Counted from the stretch's first letter, positions 52,419 to 60,805 are shown. The stretch: 64,000 nucleotides of DNA from JAZKID01 sp965247525 (GCA_965247525.1 OZ252015.1:1674001-1738000); one strand, 5' to 3'. A program made the numbers and translations. Notes: generated by a model from the sequence alone, not told the origin.

Positions 52419-52446
52419 TTGCAACAGGTGCGCGATCACCTACATT
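52419..52446 (+). promoter_or_regulatory. Probable 6S RNA promoter (TTGCAA-N16-TACATT)
   Basis: TTGCAA at 52419-52424 and TACATT at 52441-52446 with a 16-bp spacer give a sigma70-type promoter whose start would fall at about 52452, matching the start of the 6S closing stem. Confidence 0.55.
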
Positions 52447-52451
52447 AGCCA

Positions 52452-52611
52452 TGGCGGTGCTGGGCTGTTTCGGCAGAATCAACTTTTTCTCGGGCCCATA
52501 CGATTCTCTAGGGAGCTGTCCCTGTTCTGGCTCGTGGGCTGGGATACACGGCGCCCACCTACTTAGTAGGTGCCCGGAATCGACCGATTCACCGGCAGAT
52601 CCGGCCCGCCA
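52452..52611 (+). ncRNA. ssrS: 6S RNA
   Basis: About 160 nt lie between a promoter and the 5-formyltetrahydrofolate cyclo-ligase gene, the conserved 6S location. The ends pair (TGGCGG at 52452-52457 with CCGCCA at 52606-52611), and GGGCCCA.. with TGGGC.. form inner stems around a large central bulge, as expected for the open-promoter mimic that binds sigma70 RNA polymerase. Boundaries are approximate. Confidence 0.8.
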
Positions 52612-53208
52612 CCTGCTTTTCTGGCCAGCGAGAGACCTATCGACAGCAAGGACGATATTCGCAAGCGCTTCATCGCCGCGCGCCAAATGCTGGGTGCGGC
52701 AGAACGCATTGAAGCGTCTGAACAGGCCGCGGCGGCAGCTCTGCCACACCTGAAAACCGCAGCATTACCGATTGCCCTTTATTGGCCAGTGCGCGGCGAA
52801 ATCTCGCCACTTGTTCTTGCAGAGCACCTTTATGTTCATACCATTCCGCTTTGCCTGCCTGTTGTCATTGCTGCAGACACGCCGCTTCAGTTTCGCGCGT
52901 GGAAGCCGGGCGACCCGTTGCACAAAGGCCGCTACGGCATCGACGAACCCGCCAAGACATCGCCTTTTGTCACGCCTCAAACGCTGGTTGTGCCACTTCT
53001 GGGGTTTGACAGGCAGGGCAACCGCTTAGGAACCGGCGGCGGCTATTATGACAGGACATTGCAGCAGCTGCGCTGCGCCAACCAAAATATCAAAGCTTAT
53101 GGTCTGGCTTTTGCGTTTCAGGAAAATGGGACATTGCTGCGTGAAGACCACGATCAACTTTTAAACGGTGTATTTACAAATACAGGTTTTATCAAAATTG
53201 AAATTTAA
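52570..53208 (+). CDS. fau: 5-formyltetrahydrofolate cyclo-ligase
   Basis: This protein has up to 212 residues. The family core starts near DSKDDIRKRFIAARQ (about residue 25) and includes IALYWPVRGEISPLVLAEHL, PLQFRAWKPGDPL, GIDEP, and LVVPLLGFDRQGNRLGTGGGYYDRTL (nucleotide and substrate loops). It converts 5-formyl-THF to 5,10-methenyl-THF. The start is unclear: the only ATG/GTG/TTG available is GTG 52570, inside the 3' half of 6S RNA. Otherwise a rare CTG (52621) or ATC (52639) codon must be used. C-terminus overlaps the convergent orphan by 4 bp. Confidence 0.88.
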   Translation: MPGIDRFTGRSGPPPAFLASERPIDSKDDIRKRFIAARQMLGAAERIEASEQAAAAALPHLKTAALPIALYWPVRGEISPLVLAEHLYVHTIPLCLPVVIAADTPLQFRAWKPGDPLHKGRYGIDEPAKTSPFVTPQTLVVPLLGFDRQGNRLGTGGGYYDRTLQQLRCANQNIKAYGLAFAFQENGTLLREDHDQLLNGVFTNTGFIKIEI

Positions 53209-54263
53209 ATTTGGCTATTGCTGGTTTTATCTAGATAGGTTTTAAGGCCATAAATAATCCCACCTATAGCCAATCCCGTTCCAAGCAAAGGCAGAACAGA
53301 TCGCGATGTTAAGCCTGATGCGCCAAGCTTAAACACTTTTGTAAATTCTTCTGCCGTGGAAGGCTTGAGAAATTTGTCAGCTTTTTCTATTTCATCTAGT
53401 ATTGTCATGCCTTTTACGTAGCAGCTGCTATGATCAGAAGGGTGGCCAAAATTTTGAAATGTAAAGCGGTTCTTTGGCAATTCATTAGCCCTAAAAAACA
53501 TACTTGATATCTTTGAGTTATCTTTGTGCATGAATACATCAGAAAACATGTTTAAACGAATTTTATTGTCATTACCTTTTTCAAGATGTTTGATCGCGTT
53601 CTCCAAATCTGGGCGCGTGATGTTATCGTAAAAATTTACACTCATAATCTTCGGGTGGCAGTTACAGCTAATGATTTTACTGGGACCAAAAAACTCACGT
53701 TCACTCACGTTTTGTGGGTTGTAATCGGTATCTTTTGAAAATTCTTCAAATGAATTGAGATCAACTTCATGAGCACCTAGAAAGTGTTTTCCTACAATTT
53801 GTTCAAGAAAAGGTTTGCCTTCTTTCGCTAGAAAAAAATGCGTGTTGTGAGGGCCAAGCATACACGGCCGGTAGCGAACAGCGTTCGCGGATTTGTAACT
53901 AATTTCATCAGAAAAAACTTTGCGTGGCAAAACATCACCGGGACCTAGCGTATATGTCTTTCCGGTAACGGCTAAACCGTAAGGCAGACCTAAAAATCTG
54001 TCAGACGCTTTGTAACAAAAATATCTCAGACTGTTTCGAAACGGTGCAAAAGCATTTTCTGGATTTTTTGTATCACGCATTAAAAAACCTGCAATCGACC
54101 CAGCCCCAAGAGCCGCAAAGACAGTTTTTGCTACGTTACTTGTTTGCGAGCCTTTTTTCTGTGATGACGCGATCTGTGTGTTGGTTTTTTGCGGAAGGTT
54201 CTGGAATGCTGTGTCTTTGCCGATTTGAGCTGACAAAAAAGCATTATTGATCTTCGAAATCAT
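53205..54263 (-). CDS. Orphan two-helix membrane protein, 352 aa
   Basis: This protein is not recognised. Polar Asn/Gln/Ser-rich N-terminus without signal peptide (MISKINNAFLSAQIGKD..), a Gly/Ala-rich helix at 46-62 (AKTVFAALGAGSIAGFLM), about 260 soluble residues including ISCNCHPK and other Cys/His, and a second Gly-rich helix near 325-341 (VLPLLGTGLAIGGIIYGL) with a short polar tail. The start could also be ATG 54275 or 54284. AT-rich; it sits between the cyclo-ligase and ymdB genes. Same architecture as the other orphans. Confidence 0.62.
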   Translation of the reverse strand: MISKINNAFLSAQIGKDTAFQNLPQKTNTQIASSQKKGSQTSNVAKTVFAALGAGSIAGFLMRDTKNPENAFAPFRNSLRYFCYKASDRFLGLPYGLAVTGKTYTLGPGDVLPRKVFSDEISYKSANAVRYRPCMLGPHNTHFFLAKEGKPFLEQIVGKHFLGAHEVDLNSFEEFSKDTDYNPQNVSEREFFGPSKIISCNCHPKIMSVNFYDNITRPDLENAIKHLEKGNDNKIRLNMFSDVFMHKDNSKISSMFFRANELPKNRFTFQNFGHPSDHSSCYVKGMTILDEIEKADKFLKPSTAEEFTKVFKLGASGLTSRSVLPLLGTGLAIGGIIYGLKTYLDKTSNSQI

Positions 54264-54425
54264 AAAAAATCCCATTCTAGTCAAATACGCACTAAAATTA
54301 AGAACATTCTGCCATTCGAGTCAACATTGGAAAGCTATCTACGTTGCTGTCATTCAACGCAAGTTTTTCGCCAGCTTGCAAAACAGGCTAGTGACAGAGC
54401 CGCGCGAACCTCATATATTTTTTTC

Positions 54426-55244
54426 ATGAGACTTCTTTTCCTTGGTGACGTTGTTGGAAAATCCGGGCGCGAGGCTGTTACCGCTTATCTGCCAGGCTTG
54501 ATAGCGGCATGGCGGCTTGATGCCGTTGTCATCAACGCTGAAAATTCGGCAGGCGGTTTTGGTATTACCGAAGCAATTGCCAATGAGCTTCTGGATGCCG
54601 GTGTGGATGCCATCACGCTTGGCAACCATGCGTTCGACCAAAAAGAAGCGCTGGTGTTTATCGAGCGCCAGCAGCGCCTGATCAGGCCTATGAATTATCC
54701 GGCCGGCACGCCTGGTCGTGGCTCTTGTGTTGTGCGCACACGTTCTGGTGCGCGGATCGGCGTCGTCAATGTGATGGGGCGTGTGTTTATGGACGCGCTG
54801 GACGATCCGTTTGCGGCGCTGGATAAAGTCCTTCCCGGACTGGCGCTGAAAACGGCCGTTGATGTCTGCGTTGTCGATTTTCATGGCGAGGCCAGTTCAG
54901 AAAAACAGGCGGCGGGCAGTTATTGCGACGGCCGCGTCAGCCTGTTTGTCGGCACGCACACGCATGTGCCAACGGCAGACCACCGCGTGCTTCCCAACGG
55001 CACCGCCTATGTCACGGATGTCGGCATGTGCGGCGATTATGACAGCATCATCGGTATGGACAAGGAAGAGCCGATCCACCGCTTTTTGCGCAAAATTACA
55101 TCCTCGCGTTTTGAACCCGCGTCCGGCCCTGCGACGCTGACGGGCGTCGCGGTTGAAATTAAAGACGAGACCGGGCTTGCCAAAGCCATTTATCCTGTGC
55201 GTTTTGGCGGTGTCCTTGAAAAAAGCATCCCGCCCTGGATGTGA
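54426..55244 (+). CDS. ymdB: YmdB-family metallophosphoesterase (TIGR00282)
   Basis: This 272-residue calcineurin-like phosphoesterase has LFLGDVVGKSGREAV, INAENSAGGFGIT, DAITLGNHAFDQ (GNH motif), VDFHGEASSEKQAAG, VGTHTHVPTAD and YVTDVGMCGDYDSIIGMD. YmdB acts on 2',3'-cyclic nucleotides in Bacillus. ATG 54426 is chosen. Four tandem copies of the dispersed two-hairpin element follow it. Confidence 0.93.
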   Translation: MRLLFLGDVVGKSGREAVTAYLPGLIAAWRLDAVVINAENSAGGFGITEAIANELLDAGVDAITLGNHAFDQKEALVFIERQQRLIRPMNYPAGTPGRGSCVVRTRSGARIGVVNVMGRVFMDALDDPFAALDKVLPGLALKTAVDVCVVDFHGEASSEKQAAGSYCDGRVSLFVGTHTHVPTADHRVLPNGTAYVTDVGMCGDYDSIIGMDKEEPIHRFLRKITSSRFEPASGPATLTGVAVEIKDETGLAKAIYPVRFGGVLEKSIPPWM

Positions 55245-55256
55245 GCCGCGTCTTTT

Positions 55257-55480
55257 GCAAATCATGCCAGTGGCATGATTTGAGCGGCGAACGCTTCGAG
55301 CCCTAGCGAGAGGCAATTGGCCAGTGGCATGATTTGAGCGGCGAACGCTTCGAGCCCTAGCGAGGGGCAATTGGTCAGTGGCATAAATTGAGTGCTGAAC
55401 GCGCCGAGCTTCGTGAGAAGCAATTGGCCAGTGGCATGATTTGAGCGGCGAACGCGCCGAGCCCTCGTGAGAGGCAGGCT
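55257..55480 (+). repeat. Dispersed two-hairpin element, four tandem copies (D1-D4)
   Basis: Cores GCCAGTGGCA begin at 55266, 55320, 55374 (GTCAGTGGCA) and 55427, giving a 53-54-bp period. Each copy is followed by TTGAGYGSYGAACGC..CGAG and a second hairpin ending GAGRGGC. The first copy has a perfect AAATCATGCCA/TGGCATGATTT stem. It matches single copies after cpdR, rpsU and rpmJ. Open frames across it are repeat artefacts. It lies between ymdB and yebC. Confidence 0.9.
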
Positions 55481-55533
55481 TTAAACAACATTTCCACTTT
55501 CGCGCGGATGAATGTTTGGCTATAAATACAAAC

Positions 55534-56277
55534 ATGGCAGGCCATTCAAAATTTAAAAACATCATGCACCGTAAGGGCCGGCAAGATGCCGTGCGCTCAA
55601 AAATGTTCGGCAAGCTCGCTCGCGAAATCACAGTTGCGGCCAAGCTTGGCGCGCCTGATCCGGCGATGAACCCGCGCCTTCGTGCCGCCATTCTTGCCGC
55701 ACGCGCGGAAAACATGCCCAAAGACAATATTGAGCGCGCCATCAAAAAAGCGGCGACGGGCGAGGGCGAAAACTACGAGCAGATCCGTTATGAAGGTTAC
55801 GGCCCCGGCGGTATCGCGGTCATCGTCGAAGCGCTCACCGACAACCGCAACCGCACGGCCTCCGATGTGCGCTCCACCTTCACAAAAAACGGCGGAAATT
55901 TAGGGGAAACCGGTGCCGTCTCGTTCATGTTCGACCATGTCGGTCAGATCGAATTTTCCTCCGACAAAACAGACGCCGATCAAATGATGGAAGCCGCGAT
56001 TGAAGCTGGGGCGGAGGACGTGTCGTCCGACGAAGACGGGCATATTATTATTTGTGCGCTGAACGATCTTGGCGAGGTGTCGAAGGCGCTCGAGCACAAA
56101 TTCGGCGAGCCCAAAAAAACGGCGATTGTCTGGAAACCGCAAAACACCGTGCCGATTGCCGGCGAAGCGGCAGGCACATTGTTAAAACTGATTGAAACTC
56201 TTGATGAGCATGACGATGTGCAGCACGTCTACGCCAATTTCGACATCAGCGAAGACGAGCTGGCCAAAATCGCGTGA
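55534..56277 (+). CDS. yebC: YebC/PmpR family protein (TACO1-like)
   Basis: This 247-residue protein has MAGHSKFKNIMHRKGRQDA, KLAREITVAAKLGAPDPAMNPRLRAAI, NMPKDNIERAIKKA, YEGYGPGGIAVIVEALTDNRNRTASDVR and FTKNGGNLGETGAVSFMF. The family acts in translation of polyproline stretches or in transcription. It commonly precedes ruvC, as here, with a GTGA overlap. Confidence 0.96.
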   Translation: MAGHSKFKNIMHRKGRQDAVRSKMFGKLAREITVAAKLGAPDPAMNPRLRAAILAARAENMPKDNIERAIKKAATGEGENYEQIRYEGYGPGGIAVIVEALTDNRNRTASDVRSTFTKNGGNLGETGAVSFMFDHVGQIEFSSDKTDADQMMEAAIEAGAEDVSSDEDGHIIICALNDLGEVSKALEHKFGEPKKTAIVWKPQNTVPIAGEAAGTLLKLIETLDEHDDVQHVYANFDISEDELAKIA

Positions 56278-56786
56278 GTATCGTCCTTCTTGGTCTCGAC
56301 CCTGGTTTGCGCAAATGCGGCTGGGGCGTCATTGAGCAAAATGGAAATGCGCTTCGCTTCATCGCTTGCGGCGCCGTCACCCCGAAAGACAGCCTGCCAA
56401 TGGCCGAGCGCCTGGCGCTGCTTTACCATGGGCTTAAAGAAGTCCTCACAGCCCACACACCCGCAGAAGCAGCGGTGGAGGAAACCTTTGTCAACGCCAA
56501 CCCGGCCTCCGCTTTGAAACTGGGGCAGGCGCGCGGCGTTGTGCTGCTGACACCGGCTTTGGCCAGCTTGCCTGTCTTCGAATATGCCGCCACTTTGGTG
56601 AAAAAAAGCGTGGTCGGGACCGGCCATGCCGATAAGGCGCAGATCCGCATGATGGTCGAGCGGCTGTTGCCGAAAGCCAAGGTCACCTCCGAAGACGCCG
56701 CCGACGCGCTGGCTGTGGCTATCTGCCATGCACATCACAGGAACGCCGTGACAGGGCGTGTGAACAGGCCTAACGTTTCGCCATGA
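56274..56786 (+). CDS. ruvC: Holliday junction resolvase RuvC
   Basis: This 170-residue nuclease has catalytic acids Asp9 (LLGLDPGLRKCGWG), Glu69 (AAVEETFV), Asp141 and Asp144 (SEDAADALAVAICHAHH). It cuts Holliday junctions with RuvAB. GTG start overlapping yebC; its stop overlaps ruvA. Confidence 0.96.
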   Translation: MSIVLLGLDPGLRKCGWGVIEQNGNALRFIACGAVTPKDSLPMAERLALLYHGLKEVLTAHTPAEAAVEETFVNANPASALKLGQARGVVLLTPALASLPVFEYAATLVKKSVVGTGHADKAQIRMMVERLLPKAKVTSEDAADALAVAICHAHHRNAVTGRVNRPNVSP

Positions 56787-57394
56787 TCGGCAAGCTCAAA
56801 GGCGTTATCGACGATATCTCCGACGACCATGTCACGCTGGACGTGCACGGCGTCGGCTATGATGTGTTTCCGCCTTTGCGCACGCTTGCCGAACTGCCGG
56901 GCAGCGGCGAGGCGATTGTGTTTTACATTGAAACCATCGTGCGCGAAGATTTCATCAAGCTTTACGGCTTTGTCAGTCAGAATGAGCGCGCCTGGTTCCG
57001 CACGCTCACCACAGTGCAGGGCGTTGGTGCGAAAGTCGCATTGGCGATGCTGTCCACTTTGAAAACATCCGAGCTGTCGCGCGCGATTGCGGCGCAGGAC
57101 AAAGCGATGATCGGCCGCACGCCCGGCGTCGGCCCCAAACTTGCGGCGCGCATTGTGCAAGAACTGAAAGACAAATCGCCGCTGGATGTCGGGCAGATCA
57201 ACCTCAAAGGCGCAGGCGCGCCGGTTCCCGAACAGGACAATGACAATCTGCGCGATGCCGTATCGGCGCTGGTCAATCTGGGCTACGCGCCAATGCACGC
57301 CTCCGAAGTCACCGCGCGCCTTCTCAGCAAGGGTGCTGCCAATGACACGGCGACCTTGATCCGCAAAGCGTTGAAAGAACTGAGCCAGCGATGA
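56783..57394 (+). CDS. ruvA: Holliday junction DNA helicase subunit RuvA
   Basis: This 203-residue protein has the OB-fold start MIGKLKGVIDDISDDHVTLDVHGVGYDVF, two helix-hairpin-helix motifs (VQGVGAKVALAML; TPGVGPKLAARIVQELKDK) and the C-terminal RuvB-binding domain (LRDAVSALVNLGYAPMHASE). Overlaps ruvB start. Confidence 0.97.
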   Translation: MIGKLKGVIDDISDDHVTLDVHGVGYDVFPPLRTLAELPGSGEAIVFYIETIVREDFIKLYGFVSQNERAWFRTLTTVQGVGAKVALAMLSTLKTSELSRAIAAQDKAMIGRTPGVGPKLAARIVQELKDKSPLDVGQINLKGAGAPVPEQDNDNLRDAVSALVNLGYAPMHASEVTARLLSKGAANDTATLIRKALKELSQR

Positions 57395-58416
57395 GTCGGA
57401 ACACGCAGTTGCACGCGGAACTGCAGGAGGATGAAAACGTCGACGCCTCCATTCGCCCGCAGAACTTCTCCGAATTTGTCGGGCAGAAACAGGCGCGTGA
57501 CAATCTGTCCGTGTTCATTTCTGCGGCCAAGCAGCGCGGCGAGGCGCTTGACCATGTGTTGTTTGCAGGGCCGCCCGGCCTTGGCAAAACCACGCTTGCA
57601 CAAATTCTTGCAAAAGAGCTTGGCGTCAATTTTAGGTCAACATCAGGGCCTGTGATCGCAAAGGCCGGAGATTTAGCGGCGCAGCTGACCAATCTTGAAG
57701 AGCGCGATGTTTTATTCATTGACGAGATTCACCGGTTGTCGCCAGCGGTTGAAGAAATTCTTTATCCGGCCATGGAAGACTTCCAGCTCGATCTGATGAT
57801 CGGTGAGGGGCCGGCGGCGCGTTCCGTCAAAATTGATCTGCCGAAATTCACACTTGTCGGCGCCACCACCCGTGCGGGTCTTTTGACAACGCCCTTGCGC
57901 GACAGGTTCGGTATTCCCGTTCGCCTCAATTTTTACGAGCAAGCTGAGCTTGTCAGCATTATTACGCGCGCTGCAAAAGTGCTGAATACCAAAATCAGCA
58001 AAGATGGCGCGGAAGAGATTGCCCGCCGCGCGCGCGGCACGCCGCGCATTGCCGGGCGGTTGCTGCGTCGTGTGCGCGATTTTGCCCACCATCACGGCGA
58101 AGCGATTACCGCCTCGCTGGCCGACAAGGCCTTGAGCGCGCTCGACGTTGACAAGATCGGTCTTGATACGCTCGACCAGCGCTATCTGCGCATGATTGCC
58201 CAGCATTATTCCGGCGGGCCTGTGGGAATCGATACAATTGCCGCGGCATTGTCCGAGCCACGCGACGCGCTGGAAGACATTGTCGAACCTTATCTGCTGC
58301 AGATCGGTTTTTTGCAGCGAACGCCGCGCGGGCGCTGCATTACGCCGCAGGTGTTCGCGCATCTCGGCCTTGATGCGCCAAAAACATCCTTCGGGCTTTT
58401 TGAGACAGGCGAATGA
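57391..58416 (+). CDS. ruvB: Holliday junction branch migration ATPase RuvB
   Basis: This 341-residue AAA+ motor has IRPQNFSEFVGQKQARDNL, Walker A FAGPPGLGKTTLA, Walker B VLFIDEIHRL, sensor LVGATTRAGLLTTPLRDRFG, arginine RARGTPRIAGRLLRRVRDFA and a winged-helix end (FLQRTPRGRCITPQVFAHLG). Confidence 0.98.
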   Translation: MSRNTQLHAELQEDENVDASIRPQNFSEFVGQKQARDNLSVFISAAKQRGEALDHVLFAGPPGLGKTTLAQILAKELGVNFRSTSGPVIAKAGDLAAQLTNLEERDVLFIDEIHRLSPAVEEILYPAMEDFQLDLMIGEGPAARSVKIDLPKFTLVGATTRAGLLTTPLRDRFGIPVRLNFYEQAELVSIITRAAKVLNTKISKDGAEEIARRARGTPRIAGRLLRRVRDFAHHHGEAITASLADKALSALDVDKIGLDTLDQRYLRMIAQHYSGGPVGIDTIAAALSEPRDALEDIVEPYLLQIGFLQRTPRGRCITPQVFAHLGLDAPKTSFGLFETGE

Positions 58417-58598
58417 CATTTGAAGACATAAGCTATGTTGCAGCGGCGCTGGCCATTATCGGCGGCGCAGTTGCAGTCACAGCCCTTATTCTCCGGCAGT
58501 TGGGCGTTCGCCATAAAATCGCACTGGCCATCATTATCGTTGGCTGTCTCATTCTTGTATTGTTTGCGATCATTTATTTTAAAATGCTGGGTTCATAG
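58413..58598 (+). CDS. Small two-helix membrane protein
   Basis: This 61-residue protein has two membrane helices (YVAAALAIIGGAVAVTALIL; IALAIIIVGCLILVLFAIIYF) and starts in an ATGA overlap with ruvB and stops in an overlap with ybgC. It is coupled to both. Family not recognised; it may be an anchor for the Tol region or unrelated. Confidence 0.7.
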   Translation: MTFEDISYVAAALAIIGGAVAVTALILRQLGVRHKIALAIIIVGCLILVLFAIIYFKMLGS

Positions 58599-58963
58599 TG
58601 GACAATATTCACCACCTGCAAATTCGCGTCTATCACGAGGACACGGACTTTTCCGGCCTTGTCTATCATGGCGCTTATGTGCGGTTTTGCGAGCGTGGCC
58701 GCTCCGAGATGGTGCGCGCCCAAGGTGGCTCACAGCAACAGATGTTGCAAGATGGCCAGTTCTATGTGGTGCGGCGGATGAGCTTCGAGTTTCTCAAGCC
58801 CGCGCGCTATGACGATCTTCTTGATGTGCGCACAGCCATCAAGGAAAAACGGGGCGCATCGCTGATCATTGATCAGCAAATCTGGCGCGGTGAGGACTGC
58901 CTCATCCGCGCCGAGGTGCAGGTGGTACAAATTGACTGCAACGGCAAACCGTTGCGCTTTTAA
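58598..58963 (+). CDS. ybgC: YbgC-type acyl-CoA thioesterase
   Basis: This 121-residue hotdog-fold thioesterase has RVYHEDTDFSGLVYHGAYVRFCERGRSEM with catalytic Asp in the TDFSGLVYH motif and later FLKPARYDDLLDV. YbgC usually heads the tol-pal cluster; here a 1.6-kb orphan gene on the other strand separates it from tolQ. GTG start. Confidence 0.93.
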   Translation: MDNIHHLQIRVYHEDTDFSGLVYHGAYVRFCERGRSEMVRAQGGSQQQMLQDGQFYVVRRMSFEFLKPARYDDLLDVRTAIKEKRGASLIIDQQIWRGEDCLIRAEVQVVQIDCNGKPLRF

Positions 58964-58964
58964 A

Positions 58965-60566
58965 TTATTTGACCCGTTTGATACCTTTTACTCGGTCTCC
59001 CTTGATGCTTACTTTTCCGCGCGATGCTTCTACAATAAATTTCTTTGAAAGAAGAGAAGTGCCACTTGCAGTGGGCATACTTGAAAGCGTGTATGTTTCA
59101 AAAATATGTTTAGACGCAATTTCTTCAGCACGATCTTGAAGTATTTTCTTTTCTGATTCTGAAAGTGGGTGTTGCGAAACATATTTTTGTAAATCGGTGA
59201 ACTCTTGAATAATTTTATTGCGGGCAGCCTCTAGATTTTGAACATCAAGATTATTCTTCTCACTTTTTAAATTGTCTGCCTTGACAGCAATTTTATCAAA
59301 ACTAGATTTGATTTCTTTAAAGCTTACACTTTCAAAAAAATCATTCTTGCCAATCGATTTATTATTACTCACCAGAACTTTGACGTCGTTAATATAGTCT
59401 TGCGTCCACGCATGCAGGCGGCGCAAATCGCCGGGCGCGTCAATGCGGCGGCTAACATCACCCGACAGGTTTTCAATGTTGGCGGTATTGCCTTCAAACT
59501 TTCCGATCAGGCCATTGATTTTTGCAAGGGTCGGCTCGTGCGTGATATTGGCGGACATTTTTTTGAGCTCATCGACAATTTTTGTGCTTCGCTCCACAAT
59601 CTGGTCGCGGTGGTCACGCACAGTTGTGTCAATTTCTGTGTCCAGAAGATCAATGAAAGGATGCTTGCCGGAGCTGGTAAAATGCATCGACTGGCTGAAC
59701 AGGGCATTTTCGGTTTTGCTGATGACCGGCATTTTAAAAAAGCCAGATGCCTGATTGACAGTGCTGGGGGTAAGGCCGCCCGTCATGTTGTTATCAAACA
59801 ACACTCGTGCGCCGACCTTGATTTCATCCCAAATGCGCGCAAGCTTCGCGACAAAGCCAGTTTTGACCAGCGCCTGTTCGGCTTCGGGAAGTGCGGCTTT
59901 CGCTTCGGGTAAAAATTTTGCAAGCAATTTGCCAGCGCCGGAGGCCGAGCCAAATTTTAACGCTAGAGCACCCGCGCCAAGTACCACTGCAGTGCCAAGC
60001 GCGATATTGGCATAACTGAAGCGGGTGTCAGCAGGCGCTGTGTCGCTGGTAACAGGTTTGAGATTGTCAGGGACTTTGACAAGTGGCGGATTGCCATATG
60101 CTGCATCCCAGATTTCTTGGCCTGGCAAATAAATTCCAGGGAATGACCAACCTGCAGGAGTTTGCCTTTTAATTTTTGCAGGGTTCTGGTTGGTCAGGTT
60201 TTCGCCAACAGATGTTGCTACACTTTGAAGGCCAAAAAGCGAAACCGGATTACCTAATGATGGAATTTTAAATCCAGGCCGTTTTTCTGGCTTATAATCG
60301 GCATCAAACACATCTGGCACTTCACCCTTAAAAGGCCTGTTGCCGTTTGTTATCCAGCGGTCTGTTTTCCTCACATTGTCGCGGTATGTATTTTTCGTCT
60401 TACCGCTTTTGCGTGCAAGCGCGAACACGCCTGCCGAAGTCAATGAAAATCTCAATGCCAGCAAATCAGCATTAGATGAAGAGGGCGATGTCTGGCGCTT
60501 TAAATCATTTGCTTGCGTTTGCAATTGAGCGTTTGTTTTAAATGTGGCCGGTTTTTGAATTGTCAT
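58965..60566 (-). CDS. Orphan membrane protein, 533 aa, between ybgC and tolQ
   Basis: This protein is not recognised. AAAGG precedes ATG 60566. It has a polar Gln/Thr/Ser-rich N-terminus (MTIQKPATFKTNAQLQTQ), about 140 polar residues, one Gly/Ala-rich helix at 185-206 (ANIALGTAVVLGAGALAL), an Ala/Glu helix segment like that after the helix of the 761-aa orphan (FLPEAKAALPEAEQAL), then about 300 helical residues ending in a basic tail (VSIKGDRVKGIKRVK). AT content rises towards its 3' end. It splits the normal ybgC-tolQ synteny. Confidence 0.65.
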   Translation of the reverse strand: MTIQKPATFKTNAQLQTQANDLKRQTSPSSSNADLLALRFSLTSAGVFALARKSGKTKNTYRDNVRKTDRWITNGNRPFKGEVPDVFDADYKPEKRPGFKIPSLGNPVSLFGLQSVATSVGENLTNQNPAKIKRQTPAGWSFPGIYLPGQEIWDAAYGNPPLVKVPDNLKPVTSDTAPADTRFSYANIALGTAVVLGAGALALKFGSASGAGKLLAKFLPEAKAALPEAEQALVKTGFVAKLARIWDEIKVGARVLFDNNMTGGLTPSTVNQASGFFKMPVISKTENALFSQSMHFTSSGKHPFIDLLDTEIDTTVRDHRDQIVERSTKIVDELKKMSANITHEPTLAKINGLIGKFEGNTANIENLSGDVSRRIDAPGDLRRLHAWTQDYINDVKVLVSNNKSIGKNDFFESVSFKEIKSSFDKIAVKADNLKSEKNNLDVQNLEAARNKIIQEFTDLQKYVSQHPLSESEKKILQDRAEEIASKHIFETYTLSSMPTASGTSLLSKKFIVEASRGKVSIKGDRVKGIKRVK

Positions 60567-60671
60567 CGTCAAATGCCTTTTTGTTTGAATATTGTCTTCT
60601 TCTAGCAAGACGCGTCAAAGTGTAAACAAAAATTAACATTTCAAATTTTAACTAAAATCCTCATTGTTCGT

Positions 60672-60686
60672 TTAACCTTTCCTTAA
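60672..60686. promoter_or_regulatory. Exact CtrA-type box upstream of tolQ
   Basis: TTAA-CCTTTCC-TTAACCAT matches the CtrA full site and its extended 3' half. It is 120 bp upstream of the tolQ ATG and 106 bp from the divergent orphan start, so it may serve either or both. Confidence 0.65.
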
Positions 60687-60805
60687 CCATGAATGCCGCC
60701 TTGTGGAGAAGAGCATAAAACGCCCTGATTTCGACGAAATCCCTTTATAAGAAAGGCTTATGGCGAAAACAGGCGCTTTCACCGACCGGATATAAGGCAA
60801 AAGAC

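Noticed and set aside
54897..55745. 282-aa minus-strand frame with repeated NHATGQLPLARARSVRR
   Set aside because: Created by the tandem two-hairpin element and antisense to ymdB and yebC.
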